Positions 8,989 to 21,500 of a stretch of 64,000 nt of DNA are shown here, piece by piece. The position numbers and the translations under genes were made by a program. The notes beneath the pieces are model-generated. The model worked only from the letters and a program-made list of their open reading frames with translations, had not been told where the DNA came from and ran no database searches. How positions within the stretch are numbered: the first letter of the stretch is position 1; every line of letters begins with the position of its first letter. The DNA is from Roseivirga sp. (lineage in GTDB: Bacteria; Bacteroidota; Bacteroidia; Cytophagales; Cyclobacteriaceae): NCBI GenBank assembly GCA_021404565.1, contig JAAWWF010000041.1:145425-209424 (forward strand), in the 5' to 3' direction.

Positions 8989-9615
8989 ATGGCAAGGAAA
9001 GGTGGTTTTGATGCGGTAGCCCCTCTGTATGATACGCTTTCGTACGTGGTTTTCGGCAATGCACTTAAAAGAGCGCAGCTCGCTTTTCTCGAACATCTTC
9101 CCACCACAGGTAGGGCGCTCGTAATCGGTGGTGGTACCGGCTGGATACTGAAAGAAGTGGTAAAAAGGCGACCCGGACTACAAGTTGACTATGTAGAGGC
9201 CTCCGAAAAAATGCTGGCACTTTCCAGGAGAAAAGTAGCAAGTGATAATCATCAGGTCAACTTCATCCATGGTACGGAGAAGAGTGTTCCGAGTAGCGAT
9301 TATGACTGTATCATTACCAACTTCTTTTTAGATGTGTTTTCGGAAAATAGTCTCAAACGAGTGATGTCTTTGTTACGAGAGAAGCTAGGCTCAGGAGGTA
9401 TGTGGATATGTACGGATTTCAGATCGGCAGGTAAAAGAAATCACCAATTTCTCATCTGGTTAATGCACCGTTTCTTCGGGTTATTTGCCTCTCTCGAAGC
9501 CAATAGGTTGCTTGATTTCCGGCCTTTCTTTGACAAAGAAGGTATGATTCTTAAGGAGGAATCTGAGTTCAGAAATGGTCTTATATTTTCGGCTCTCTAC
9601 CGGCCTAACGAATAA
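8989..9615 (+). CDS. Class I SAM-dependent methyltransferase
   Basis: A 208-residue methyltransferase of Rossmann type. Motif I is VIGGGTG at 45-51, the acidic residue closing strand 2 is in VDYVEAS, and a motif-IV-like segment is YDCIITNFFLDVF. The N-terminal FDAVAPLYDTLSYVVFG resembles small-molecule or quinone methyltransferases (UbiE-like cap). The substrate cannot be inferred. Its 3' end overlaps the convergent giant-protein gene by 11 bp. Confidence 0.82.
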   Translation: MARKGGFDAVAPLYDTLSYVVFGNALKRAQLAFLEHLPTTGRALVIGGGTGWILKEVVKRRPGLQVDYVEASEKMLALSRRKVASDNHQVNFIHGTEKSVPSSDYDCIITNFFLDVFSENSLKRVMSLLREKLGSGGMWICTDFRSAGKRNHQFLIWLMHRFFGLFASLEANRLLDFRPFFDKEGMILKEESEFRNGLIFSALYRPNE

Positions 9616-12600
9616 GCACTTTCATGCTGACTACATTCTGATTCTCATCTACCACTCTTAGAATGTGAAGACCTTGTTTGAGTCCTTGGGTAGATAAGGT
9701 AATTACATCCTCTGAGGCTATGACCAGGCGTTCCTCGCTGTGCAGCATATATCCATTGGCACTAACAAGACTAAACAGCATGACCTGGTCCTTCTCTACA
9801 CTGTATGAGACATTCAGGTCATCGCCTACATTGGCAGGATTCGGATAAAGAGATAGTATTGATGTTTTGGTTTCTTTGTTCAGGTATACCCTTACCGCTT
9901 CTGTGGTACTGCTTTCACCATTAAAGTCAGTTTGTCTCAATCGATAGTAAGCCTGACCGTTCAGTGGATCTTGATCGATATACTGATACTCTCGCACAGC
10001 CTGGCTGTTTCCCGCACCGTCCAATACCGCGATGCTCTCAAAGTTCAATCCGTCCACACTTCGTTCTACTGCGAAGAAGGCATTGCCAATTTCTTCCACT
10101 GTGGTCCATTCTACTTCTACCTTTTTGTTGGCTACTGGCTGAGCATCGAAGTGAACCAAGGTAATGGGTAGTGCATATTTTTCTTCTGAGCCAAGAGTGA
10201 AAAAAGTACCATCTGCCAGATTGACCTCGAAAGTAACTGTCATGGCAACGGCATCTACAGAGGTAGGGCTCGTCAATGTAACGCCTGAAGTGAAATCGCT
10301 GTCTGTAGGGTCTGTCATAAGCCGTACCAGGTTCAGATTGTTAGTGCCCACACCTGAAGGACCATCTACTGCTGAAAGGTCAAAGGTAAGACTGACAGTC
10401 CCCACCGTTCCGGTTTCCTGCACATGCCATTCTCTGTTTAGCCTGCTGTCAATGCCGGACGGGAATTCGGTATTGTTTCGTTCTTCCAGATTGGCATTAT
10501 CATTACCCCAGATAAGGAAAGAGTCGTCTGTCGATAAGCTGGAAATTTCCATGGTAACAACAGCATCGGTATTTTCACTTTTCGATTTGGTCTGAGCAAA
10601 GCAGGAGCCATCATCTCGCCCGATTCCCGCAATATCACTGTTGAAGCCAGCTGATTGATCACTAAAATCCCAGATAACCCCTGAGTCAGAGGCGCGATAA
10701 TCTCGTTCATCTACACCTCCTGTACTTCCATCGTCAGCAGAGGCCAGGGTAATACCCCATTTCAGAGCCAGGTAGCTTTCAACCCTGTTGCGTTCGTCAG
10801 AGGTCAGATCGTCAGAGAACACAATTACTTCCCCAATGAAACCGCTGTATTGAGCGGAGATGACCTCGGTACTGTGGTTGCCGATACCAAAGGAAGCCGG
10901 CTCTGAGAGTGTGAGAGTCGAGCCTGCGGTCCCGGTTCCTTCTGAGTTACCATCAACATATACAGTTAGGGCTCCAGAGGACTGAACACGAGTGGCAGTG
11001 GCAAAATGCGGCAGGTTATTATTGAAAGTATTTGTGGTTTCTACGTCAAAAGCATCACCACTGGAGGCGTTCAGAATCATTTGTCCGCTTTCCATGCCCA
11101 GGCCATAATCCAGCAGGCCGGTGCTCACCGTTGTCTCAGCTCCAATGAGTGCTGGCGAAGTGGCAAAGTTACCCTGTGTACCGTCATTCTGACCGGTTTG
11201 GAAAAGAGCGATAAGAGAGAAGTCAGCAGATACTGCATTGCTGGAGGACTCCATAAAGGATGCATTTTGAGATCCCGGATCAGTAAAGCTGATGGCTGGG
11301 TTAAAGTTAATCTCAGAAGTCTCATAGGTGGGTTCTATCACCGTAGCACCTCCAAGATCAGTTTCTGTTGTGTTATTGCTACCTGCCTGGTCGTTCCAGG
11401 TAGCCAGATCTGCTCCATCGGTGGTGGTACTGGTACCGGCATCAGCTTTCAACCAAAGTGCCAGGTCTGTACTTACACCACCGGGGCCACAGGTACTGAC
11501 TGCCGTTCCGAGGGTAAAGAAATCTTCATCCGTGAAATCAACACCTGTAAAAGTAAGTACGTTACCGTCAAAGGTGCCACCAGTTATGGTAGTTCCACTG
11601 GCCATGGTGGCGGTGGTGCTGGTGATTAGTCTGAAATCAGAGGCATCAGAAGAATAGCCCAGTCCTGTCAAATCAAAAGAAACAGAGGTTGCTCCAACCG
11701 TTCCGGTTTCTTCTACATGCCATATGCGTTCCATTCGCTCTGTGACCCCGGTTGGCAAATCTGAAGAGTTGGCATTGGCCTGGTCTGCATTATCAGCGTC
11801 ATTGCCCCAAACCAGGAATGAATTGTCAGCTGTAAAGTTATTGGTATTCTCTTCATTGGTGGTAGCAAAAGTATTGAGAGCTATGCCTACAATGCTGCTT
11901 GCATTTTCACTTTTCGATTGCTTTTGCGACAAACAGGAGTCATCATCACGTCCAATACCTGTTACATCATTGTGGTAGGTGGCGTCATACTTCCAGGGGA
12001 AAGTGGTACCGTCAGAAGCCAGATAATCACCCTCATCGATGCTGCCCGTAATGTTTTCATTGAGCGAGGCATCGCTGTCAGCATCTGCGGAGAGCGTGAT
12101 GCCGTATTTTAAGGCCAGATAGGTCTGTATTTTTGCATGCTCTGTATCTGTGGGCCTTACGCTGTAAGAAATCACTTCAGCCACCTTGCCATCAAAAAAC
12201 CTGTCAAATCCAGCTCCGGTATTGAGATCGCCAATTACATAATCCTCATTTGAAGAGGTGATAAAAGTACCGCTGGTTTCGCTTTGCAAGTCTTCACCAT
12301 TTAAAAACATCTCCGTGCTTGTTCCTCCTGAGTTATCTTTGATACCGAAGAGCTGCGGGATGTCAATGGCAAGGGTCAAACTGGTACTCGTTATTGCGGC
12401 CCTCCACTCATCTATATTAGATGGAGCAACTGCGTCAGATCCTATGGCGTGGGTTACCACCTCATCGGTAACATCACCACTCAAAGCTCCAAAGCAAAGA
12501 CATCCAAGATCAGAAGGTGTAGAGGCGGGAGAGGGGGCACTTATTCCTATGGGAGATTCCAGGCCGGAAGTCCGTGAGACAGCAGCATCTGGCACAACTA

Positions 12601-15262
12601 CAGCATAATAACCCAGGGTATAAAAGCCAGCAGTACCTCTCAACTCTTCGTCTACACCATCAAAATTGAGTGCAGGATTATAATTGACCACATTGGTAGC
12701 ATAGTTAGGTCGTGTACTGGCACTTGGGGCTGTTGCATCATTGCTTGCCGACCTGTCTTCCCAGCTGTCTACATCTCCACCATTGGTGGTATTGTCGGGC
12801 CCGAGATCTGCTCTGAGCCAAAGACTGAGGTTGGTAGACACATTGCCAGGTGCACAGGAGATAAAGGCTGTACCCAAAGTAAAGTATTCTCCATCAGCAA
12901 GGTCTACTCCGGTAAAGGTAATCACATTGCTGACCAGAGAACCTCCAGTGATGATGTTGGCACTGCTGAAGTCATTGTCTGAATCAGAAGCTGCCACGAG
13001 CAAGCTGAAATCAGAAGCGGAAGTGCTCAAACCAAGGCCGGTAATGTCAAAGGAGATTGAAACTTCACCCGTTTCATTCGTTTCTGCTACTCTCCACTCG
13101 CGTGCCAGACGGTCATTGATCAATGGAGGAACGTCAGAGGTTTGTGTGGTGGTGGCTGCTCCATCATTGCCCCAGATCAGGAAGGTGTCGTCTGTTCCGA
13201 AAGAAGCGCCTTTATCCATGGTGACAATGCTGCCGGTGTTTTCGCTTTTAGACTTTGGCTGGTCCAGCTCTGAACCATTGTCCCTGGCTATACCGGCAAT
13301 GTCGTTGTTATATTCCAGGTACCCGCCAATAGATGCATTACTGGTAGCATCGTAAATAGTGGCTCCATCAGAATCTACATAATTGATAGGGCTGCTTTGG
13401 TCCAGGGTGATACCATACTTAATTGCCAGGTAGCTCTCTATTCTGTTTCTTTGGGCAGATAAAAAGCTTGTAGGTTCGTTGCAATAAATCAATTCGGAAA
13501 TTTCACCTTCAAAAGAGTTGGCACTACTGTTGGTTCCATCTGCGAATTGCGTATCGCCATCAGAAGCACCAAATTCGATGCCATCAGTATCACTGAAAAG
13601 CAAACCAACATTGGACAAGGTTCCAAAACTAGCACCATTCAGATAAGCCTGTAGTGTACCGGTAATACCGGTATTACCGTTCAACTCAAGAGTGACGATG
13701 TACTCTGTATCCAAGGCAACTGCCGTACTGACTGTAGTGATGTTGGTGCCATTGTTCCATGGTGCTCCTGTACCGTCACTGTTCCGGTTCCAGGCCGATA
13801 CATGCAGGTTACCACTTAGTATATAGATGTTAATCCCCCTGGTAGTACCCCCTTGCTCATAAAGCACCTGGCGGTCAGTGATGTCCGCAGTACTGGTACG
13901 GAAAGCAATGTTGATACCCTTATTGGTATAGGATGTGGCGGTGTTAAAATCTGTGTTATTAGCAATTGAGAGGCTGGTCGCGCTTGATGTGAAATCGGCT
14001 GTTGGATTAAAGTTGATATCACTGGAAGTGCTTCTGTATGTGGGATCAGAACTGGCTCCTGAGGTAGCATCATGATTACCCAACCAGTGGTCTTGCCAAT
14101 CGGAAATGGTAGAAGCATCTGTTGAGGTAGTTACATCCGCATCTTCATTGGCCTTGAGCCAGGTAGATAGTGCCTGTTTGTAGCCACCTGGGCCTGTAGC
14201 CGGAGTAAGGCAATCGTCACTGGCTACGGCTGCAGATATACCTGCTACCAAATCAAGTCCGGAGTTACTTGCCTGCGTGTCTGTCGGGAAGGTGCTGGGA
14301 TCTGTTAGGGTATGACTCCCTGCATTCACATCAAAGGCAAAAAGAGAATAGCCATAAACCACCTGATTTGCAGCAATACCGAATTCAGTGAAAGAAACAG
14401 CCACACCTTGTACCAATTGTGCATCACCTGGGCCGTTAGCTGTTTGATTGGCACCGAAGTTAATCAAGGGTATGGGGTCGTTGCCAACAGTCTCGCGTCT
14501 GAGCACCAGAAAATCCTGGTAAAGCTGTCCGTCCGTGGTACCTCCCGGCCAGTCGGCATCTTCAATATCGATTAAGGAGCTATAACTTGCCGGGTCACCA
14601 TTCGCATCAAGAGAGAGAATGGCTGCTATTTTAATTTCATCATTGCCACCACGTTCGATTACCGGAAAAACGGCATTATCCGGATCACAAGTCACTACCC
14701 CTGTATTCCAGATTACGTCAACTCTCTCAACCTGGGCCTGAATCGTACTGTTTGGAGCCTGATCATCCTCATTTACGAGGATATTGTCATAGCCGGCATT
14801 GACATTTCGGGTAAGGTATAATGCATCTGCATCTGCTACCTTTTCAGCATCTACGTCTAATTGATCTGGATCAGGGACTGTGTTAATCTGGTCAAGTGTG
14901 TACCAAATATTGATAAATCGGCTACCATCAGTCCTTCTGATAATGAGTGTATCAGGAAAAACAAAGTTGTCAAAAGGATCTACAATGCCAGATACTGTAT
15001 AAGAAGTAACCACAACATTGTTTCCTACTCCATAGCGAACGTCATAACTGATATTCGCGGTGATATCGTTATCTGTATCACTTGGTGCCGTTACTGAAGT
15101 GGTCTCATCAGGAGCTGCGGAAGAGGAGACATTGATAGCCGTAATCTTGGATTGCCCGTTTGCACAGAGGCTTATGGTGAGCAAAAAAGCCACAAACAGA
15201 ACCTTGAAAAATCGAATGTTTTCAAATGCAAAAAATTGTATGTCTAGGTCGTTTTTCCGCAT
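9605..15262 (-). CDS. Giant modular T9SS surface protein 1 (A-B-D)
   Basis: An 1885-residue secreted protein, the shortest of five adjacent paralogs. Signal peptide with an unusually long n-region (about 1-36, ending CANGQ). Residues about 37-350 form an N-terminal domain shared by all five (marked by GYDNILVN, ERVDVIW and VIERGGND). Three LamG-like modules follow, starting near 356, 804 and 1257; each has a W-L-K/R-A-D/N start, a jelly-roll-like half, a YLA-KYGITL hinge and a second half with GIGRDD and WGNDG. The modules are of types A, B and D. A fibronectin-like segment (from about 1697) and a T9SS type A tail (LYPNP at about 1804 to the C-terminus) finish it. No enzyme motifs: an adhesin or cell-surface matrix role is inferred. 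Last in the minus-strand array. Confidence 0.88.
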   Translation of the reverse strand: MRKNDLDIQFFAFENIRFFKVLFVAFLLTISLCANGQSKITAINVSSSAAPDETTSVTAPSDTDNDITANISYDVRYGVGNNVVVTSYTVSGIVDPFDNFVFPDTLIIRRTDGSRFINIWYTLDQINTVPDPDQLDVDAEKVADADALYLTRNVNAGYDNILVNEDDQAPNSTIQAQVERVDVIWNTGVVTCDPDNAVFPVIERGGNDEIKIAAILSLDANGDPASYSSLIDIEDADWPGGTTDGQLYQDFLVLRRETVGNDPIPLINFGANQTANGPGDAQLVQGVAVSFTEFGIAANQVVYGYSLFAFDVNAGSHTLTDPSTFPTDTQASNSGLDLVAGISAAVASDDCLTPATGPGGYKQALSTWLKANEDADVTTSTDASTISDWQDHWLGNHDATSGASSDPTYRSTSSDINFNPTADFTSSATSLSIANNTDFNTATSYTNKGINIAFRTSTADITDRQVLYEQGGTTRGINIYILSGNLHVSAWNRNSDGTGAPWNNGTNITTVSTAVALDTEYIVTLELNGNTGITGTLQAYLNGASFGTLSNVGLLFSDTDGIEFGASDGDTQFADGTNSSANSFEGEISELIYCNEPTSFLSAQRNRIESYLAIKYGITLDQSSPINYVDSDGATIYDATSNASIGGYLEYNNDIAGIARDNGSELDQPKSKSENTGSIVTMDKGASFGTDDTFLIWGNDGAATTTQTSDVPPLINDRLAREWRVAETNETGEVSISFDITGLGLSTSASDFSLLVAASDSDNDFSSANIITGGSLVSNVITFTGVDLADGEYFTLGTAFISCAPGNVSTNLSLWLRADLGPDNTTNGGDVDSWEDRSASNDATAPSASTRPNYATNVVNYNPALNFDGVDEELRGTAGFYTLGYYAVVVPDAAVSRTSGLESPIGISAPSPASTPSDLGCLCFGALSGDVTDEVVTHAIGSDAVAPSNIDEWRAAITSTSLTLAIDIPQLFGIKDNSGGTSTEMFLNGEDLQSETSGTFITSSNEDYVIGDLNTGAGFDRFFDGKVAEVISYSVRPTDTEHAKIQTYLALKYGITLSADADSDASLNENITGSIDEGDYLASDGTTFPWKYDATYHNDVTGIGRDDDSCLSQKQSKSENASSIVGIALNTFATTNEENTNNFTADNSFLVWGNDADNADQANANSSDLPTGVTERMERIWHVEETGTVGATSVSFDLTGLGYSSDASDFRLITSTTATMASGTTITGGTFDGNVLTFTGVDFTDEDFFTLGTAVSTCGPGGVSTDLALWLKADAGTSTTTDGADLATWNDQAGSNNTTETDLGGATVIEPTYETSEINFNPAISFTDPGSQNASFMESSSNAVSADFSLIALFQTGQNDGTQGNFATSPALIGAETTVSTGLLDYGLGMESGQMILNASSGDAFDVETTNTFNNNLPHFATATRVQSSGALTVYVDGNSEGTGTAGSTLTLSEPASFGIGNHSTEVISAQYSGFIGEVIVFSDDLTSDERNRVESYLALKWGITLASADDGSTGGVDERDYRASDSGVIWDFSDQSAGFNSDIAGIGRDDGSCFAQTKSKSENTDAVVTMEISSLSTDDSFLIWGNDNANLEERNNTEFPSGIDSRLNREWHVQETGTVGTVSLTFDLSAVDGPSGVGTNNLNLVRLMTDPTDSDFTSGVTLTSPTSVDAVAMTVTFEVNLADGTFFTLGSEEKYALPITLVHFDAQPVANKKVEVEWTTVEEIGNAFFAVERSVDGLNFESIAVLDGAGNSQAVREYQYIDQDPLNGQAYYRLRQTDFNGESSTTEAVRVYLNKETKTSILSLYPNPANVGDDLNVSYSVEKDQVMLFSLVSANGYMLHSEERLVIASEDVITLSTQGLKQGLHILRVVDENQNVVSMKVLIR

Positions 15263-15269
15263 GGGACCG

Positions 15270-15277
15270 CAAAAGTA
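15270..15277 (-). promoter_or_regulatory. Candidate -7 element of giant gene 1
   Basis: On the minus strand this reads TACTTTTG, an exact TAnnTTTG, followed by CGGTCCC and the ATG at 15262. Transcription starting about seven bases downstream would give a leader of a few bases at most. No TTG is seen 19-21 bp upstream. Unlike the other four giant genes, this one lacks the ACCTAARCA leader motif. Confidence 0.4.
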
Positions 15278-15459
15278 ATAGTATTTTCCTAAAAAAATAT
15301 TAACCGATAATTAAATAAATATTATTGCAATGAGGCTAAACAGAGGTATTACGACATCTTTAGGTGAAGAATGATGTGCGGATAATACAAGCTCTTAGGT
15401 ACAGTGAGGCGTAGCGAACTGCTAGTATATGACATTTTTTTGAATATCAACAACATTTT

Positions 15460-15497
15460 CTTGTCAAAGAACACGGAGTAGACAATCTGTTGACAAG
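15460..15497. repeat. Inverted repeat between giant genes 1 and 2
   Basis: CTTGTCAA (15460-15467) and TTGACAAG (15490-15497) form a perfect 8-bp inverted repeat with a 22-base loop, 50 bp past the stop of giant gene 2. No clear T-run follows on the minus strand. It may be a weak terminator or processing site. The rest of the 284-bp gap (15263-15546) holds no gene. Confidence 0.35.
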
Positions 15498-15546
15498 GCA
15501 ATTAATAAGGTCAGGGGCGTTTATTAAACATATGTATGATGGGTTT

Positions 15547-18500
15547 CTAATTCACTATCACTCTTAGTGTAGAGGTTTTTCCATTGATGGGACTGATCTT
15601 TATCAAATAAACTCCGGGCGAAAATCCCGTGGTACCTGATGTGAAATAATGGGAACCTTGAAACAGTAGGTATTCTGATGTTTTAATCAATTTGCCCTGT
15701 GAAGAGATAAACTGCACTACTACTTTTTCTTCCCGATTGCTATGATAGCTAACCTTGAGGGTCTCCCCGCTGTTTACCGGATTAGGATATATTCTGAATT
15801 CACTGGAGGCAGCACTTTCTATAAAGACATGCGATACTTCAGTTGTTGTAGATTTTCCATTGAAATCCGTTTGGCGAAGTCTGTAGTATGAATGTCCGCT
15901 GACTGGGGATTTGTCAGTAAAGGTGTATTCCAGAACACTTTGACTATTGCCCGCACCGGGTATACTTCCGATTTTCTGGAAATGGCTCGCATCATGGCTA
16001 CGCTCTATGCTATAGAAGGCATTCCCTGTTTCTTCAACAGATGTCCAGTTGATGATAACCTGTTCATTGTTGTCGTTGATAGCGGTAAAAGCTATTAGCG
16101 TTACTGGCAAGGCAGCTGATTCGGTAGAGCCCAGTGTATAATACTGACCTGAGGTAAAGTCTACTGTAAACGTAGCCGTGTTGGCAGATCCATCGACTGA
16201 GCTAGGACTGATAAATGTAACCCCATTGGTGAAGTCACCATCATTATCTACGAGCAATCTCAGCAGATTGAAATTATTGGTTCCTACTCCGAGTGGGCCG
16301 GTGATGGTGGACAGGTCGTAGGTGAGCTGAACGGAGCCAACTGTTCCCGTTTCCTGAACCCTCCATTCCCTGTTAAGCCTGCTCTTGATCCCGGCAGGTT
16401 TTTCACTATTATTTTCATTCTCAATGTTAGCATTGTCGTTGCCTGAAATCAGGAATGAATCATTTGTGCCAAAGCTGGTGGTATTGTCTATCGTAACCAG
16501 GGCATCGCTGTTTTCACTTTTAGATTTAATCTGCTCAAAGCAGGAGAGGTCGTCACGACCAATACCGAAAATGTCGTTGTGATAAGTGACCCCCTGGTTG
16601 TCGATATCCCAGATAATACCACCATCAGCCGCAAGGTAATCTTCAGCAGACTCGCTCAAACCTGTTACCTCTCGTGTAATGCCGTATTTAATAGCCAGGT
16701 AGCTTTCTACTCTTGTTCTCTCTGTCTCTGACAATACCTTGTTGAAAACGATGGTCTCGGCTATATCTCCCTCATACTGTCCATCAACGTCATATACGCT
16801 ATGATTGCCTAATGCAAACGTGGAGGCTGAGTTGAGCGTGGAATTGGTAGATACACCTGTGGCTACATTCCCGGAGTTTACGTACAGATTGATAGATCCG
16901 GCAGCAGTACTTTGGGCTCGTGTGGCAGTACCAATTCTGGCTATGTTGTCTACATAGGTAGAGGTACTTCTGGCATTATAGGCGGTATTGTCCGCTGCAT
17001 TTATGAATAATCTACCCTCGCCAAGCCCGAGTGCATAGTCATTATTGTTCGCTGCCTCGCCACTAACGAGAGCAGGAGACTCTGTGAAATCTGTAGCCGA
17101 CCCGTCATTCTGGCCAGTTTTAAATACACTTATCAGGCTCATTGCTCCTGAGGTAGTATTGCTGGCAGTTTCCAGCCATGAGTTGTTGGTAGACTGGGCG
17201 TTTGAGAATCGAATAATCGGGTTGAAATTCATCTCATTGGTTTGTAACGTAGGCTCTACAGGTGATCCGCCACCGGCATTATCTTCAGAGGCATTATTGC
17301 CGGCAGAGCCCTGGTCATTCCATTGCAATACATTGTCGCCATCGTTGGCCGAAGTAGCACCGGCATCAGAGAAGACATCTGTATCGGCTCTTAGCCACAA
17401 GGCTATATCAGTGTTGACCCCACCTGGACCACAGGCTTCGTATTGGGTGGTCAGGGTAAAATACTGGCCATCTGTAAGGTCTACACCTGAAAATGACAGG
17501 ACATTTCCGTTAAAGGTGCCTCCTGTTGTCAGTGTGCCATTGGCCATGGTCGCACTGTTGGATGTGACGAGAGCAAAATTATTTGCATTAATGGTATAAC
17601 CTAGACCGGTCAGGTCAAACTGAAGCTCTGTGGAGCCAACATTGCCGGTGTCTTCCACCCTCCAAACGCGTGACATACGTTCTGCAATGGTGGCTGGTAC
17701 ATCTGCTGTATTGGTCTGACTTTCGAGAGTTGAAGCATCATCGTGTCCCCAAACCAGGAAATCCAGATCATCGTGATTGTTGACATTGCTCGTATTATCA
17801 CCGGCCACACTGCCCAGGCCAACGGTAAGAATGGCACCATCCGTCTCACTTTTGCTCTGCTTTTGGTTCAGGCAGGAGGCATCATCGCGTCCGATACCGG
17901 CAATGCCGTGATGGTAAGTGGCATAACCATCGGACTCGTCCCAGATAATGGTGGTGCCATCTGAGGCTACATAGTCTCCTTCGGCTACGCTCCCCGAAAT
18001 GGTTTCGTTGACAGTCGCATCGTTATCATTGTCCTGCGGTAGAGTGAGTCCGTATTTTATACCAAAATAGGTATAGACCCGGAGCTTTTCGATGTCGGAA
18101 ATGGCGCTGTTGTATGCCAGTACCTCACTGATTTTACCGTTGTAGTTACCTGTTGTATTAACATCGCCAATATAGTTGGTACGCGTACCAGATACATCAG
18201 TGGTATTACTATCTGTGGCTCTGGCAAAGCTATTATCTCTTGACTCTTCCAGGGTACGGCCCGTACCATCATATGTGGCGCTGAGTAGAAAAGGTTGAAG
18301 GGATGGACTGTTGTAGGCGGTTACCGTCAGGAAAAGGTCATTGCTCCAGTGCGATATAGAGGCCGCTACTGAGGTACGATATCCAAACAGCAGATCTTCG
18401 TTGGTATTTCCTCCTTCGCTGCCTATTACATATTCGCTGAAAGTATCATCGCGAAGGCCTACACCAAACAAGCTGTAGCGCCCGGTGCCTGTCGCTGACT

Positions 18501-21500
18501 TCACCTCTGACAAATCGCCAAGACTGAGTCGGTCATTTGTGCCATCGAAATCCAGCGTGGGCAGGAAATTGATATTGTCGGTGGTATTACTCCTGAATGC
18601 TGGTGGGTTACCATCTGTCACAGCATTATTAACCGCTACAGACTGGTCGCTCCAGGTGGCAACCGTTTGCCCATCCGTTGCCTGAGTAGTGCCTGTATTA
18701 AAGGCTTCCGAATCTGCTTTTAGCCAGAGTACCATATTGGTTTCCACCCCTCCTGGTCCACAACTGGTTCTGTTAGTGGCCAGTGTGAAAAACTGGCCAT
18801 CCGTCAGGTCTATGTTTGAAAAGGTTATGATATTCCCATTAATAGAAGTGGCAGGAGTAAGTGTTCCACTCGCCATGGTGGCGCTGTTTGATACGATTAG
18901 CTGAAAATCTGAGAGATTGGTGGTATAACCTAGGCCGGTCAGATCAAACTGAACACTGGTGGCGCCTACATTACCGGTATCTTCTACTTTCCAGATGCGT
19001 TCCATGCGTTCAGTTACATTTCCCGGTAGATCAGATGTATTGGCATTCGTCTGGTTGGCAAAGTCTCCGTCATTACCCCAAATAAGAAAATCACCATCAT
19101 CGTCAAATGTATTGGTGTTGGCAGTATTACTCGAAGCAACCGTTCCAAGTCCCATTGTTACAATCGATCCTTCGTTTTGACTTTTAGACTGCTTTTGGTT
19201 CAGACAAGAGCGGTCATCACGTCCAATCCCGGCTATATCAGCATTATAGCTAACATTGGTGGCGGCATTCCAAATGGTACTGCCAGTTGAATTTTCATAG
19301 TCTGTTGCAGTGGACTGATCAAGGCTTACACCATATTTTATGGCCAGATATGATTGTATTCTTGAATGCTCATTGTCACCTGGCCGGGTAGAATAAGAGA
19401 TGAGTTCGGCTATTTTGCCATTATAGAAGTTGGAAAGATTAAATGCGTTGGGTATTTCAAACCTGCCGAGTTCATACTCTTCATCTGACACACTCAGAAA
19501 AGAACCTACAGAGCTGTTGTCTATCTGTAGTCCGTCCTGGTAAATATTGGTTTCGGTACCACCGCTGTTGTTTCTCACTCCGAACAGTACTGGTATACCT
19601 GCGGCAAATTTCTTGGAGGCATTAACTTCTCTTCGGGCGTATTCCGTGCTTTGGTTACCGATGATCTGGCCAACCACATCACCCACACTGTAAGCATTGC
19701 CAATATAGAAGCCGCCCAGATCGTTGGTGGCACCACTTGAAGATGTATCGAAGCCGAGAGGGACCACTCCTGCAAAGGCGGTGCTATAGGTGATATCGGG
19801 TTTTAACACAAAATAGTAGCCAGCTGTATGGAAGCCAGCTGCTCCATCAATAAACTCGGTGCTGCCATCAAAATCCAGGGCCGGATTGAAGTTGATATTA
19901 CTTTCCGCATAGGTTGGAGCGGTTCCACCTGTGGCGCTGGCATTATTGCTGCCGGTTTGGTCAGTCCAGGAGGTAACCTCTACACCATCGGTGGTTGTAT
20001 TGGTTCCATCATCGGCTTTGAGCCAAAGGGTCAGGTTGGTTTCGGCTCCTCCGGGTGAACATTCGAAGAACTTCGTTCCCAGTGTAAAGTACTGGCCGTC
20101 TTCCAGGTCTACCCCCGAAAAAGTGAGTGTGTTGCTAACGAGCACTCCACCAGAAACAACAGTGGCACTACTGAAGTCCGCATTAGTACTGTTGCCGGCT
20201 ATGAGCAACGAAAAGTCTGATTGGCTGGTGCTGAGGCCTAAACCTGTCAGGTCAAATGACACGGAAGTGGTAAGTACTTCATTTTCTTCAGCGACTCTCC
20301 ACACCCGGGTCAATCGGGAGTCAACCTCAGTCGGCATGGTGAGCAGGTTGGTTTCTGTCAGGGCACCATTATCGTTTCCCCAAATCAGCCAGGTGTCGTT
20401 GGTGCTGATGGTAGCGCCACGGTCTATTGTGACTATGGCATCCGAATTTTCACTTTTTGAAGCAGGTTGGTCCAGTTCTGAGTCGTCATCACGCCCAATT
20501 CCAGCTATATCGTTATTGTATTCCAGATAACCACCAATACTGGCGTTGATGCTGGTATTGAAAATGATATCACCATTTGCATTCACGTAATTGACAGGGC
20601 TGGATTGATCCAGGGTTATACCATATTTAATCGCGAGATAGCTTTCTATTTGGTTTCTCTGGGCCGTGGTAAAACTACCGGGTTCATTGCAGTAAATAAA
20701 CTCCGGTATTTCGCCCAGGAAAGAATTAGTGGCTGAGTTGGTACCATCATCATATTGTGTGGAACCATCTGAGCCGCCAAACTCTATACCATCCGTGTCG
20801 TTGTAAAGTAAGCCTACACCGGAGAGCGTTCCGAAACTGGCACCATTAAGATAAGCTGTTAAACTACCATTTGTGGAGCTAGATCCGGCAAGTTCCAGGC
20901 TTATAATGTACTCGGTGTTGGTGGCAATGGCCGTGCTGATGCTGGTAATATTGGTGGCATTGTTCCAGGGTGAACCGGTTCCGTCATTGTTTCGGTTCCA
21001 GGTCGAAACGTGTAGGTTTCCAGACCGGATATAGATGCTGATACCTCGTGTGTTTCCCCCTTGTTCATAGAGTACCTGCCTGGTAGAAATATCGCTTGAA
21101 CTTGTTCTGAATGCCAGGTTGATCCCTTTGTTGGTGTAAGAAGCTGCCGTGTTAAAGTCGGTATTGTTGGCTATGCTAAGGCTTGTGCTACCTGAGGTAA
21201 AATCTATGGTAGGGTTGAAGTTAATGCTGCTGGTAGTACTGCGATAAGTGGGGGCTGCCACTCCGGTGGTGGCATCGTGATTTCCCAGCCAGTGATCCTG
21301 CCAGTCTGTAACAGTAGAGCCTTCCGTAGACGTGGTTATATCGGCAATTGCATTGGCCTTTAGCCAGGTTGATAAGGCAGATTTGTAGCCACCGGGGCCG
21401 GTGGCTGCAACAAGATTTCCGTCACTGGAGGCGGCTGATACGGCTCCGGCAGCCATGTCGAGCCCCGAGTTACTGGAGTTGGTAGGAAAGGTCGAAATGT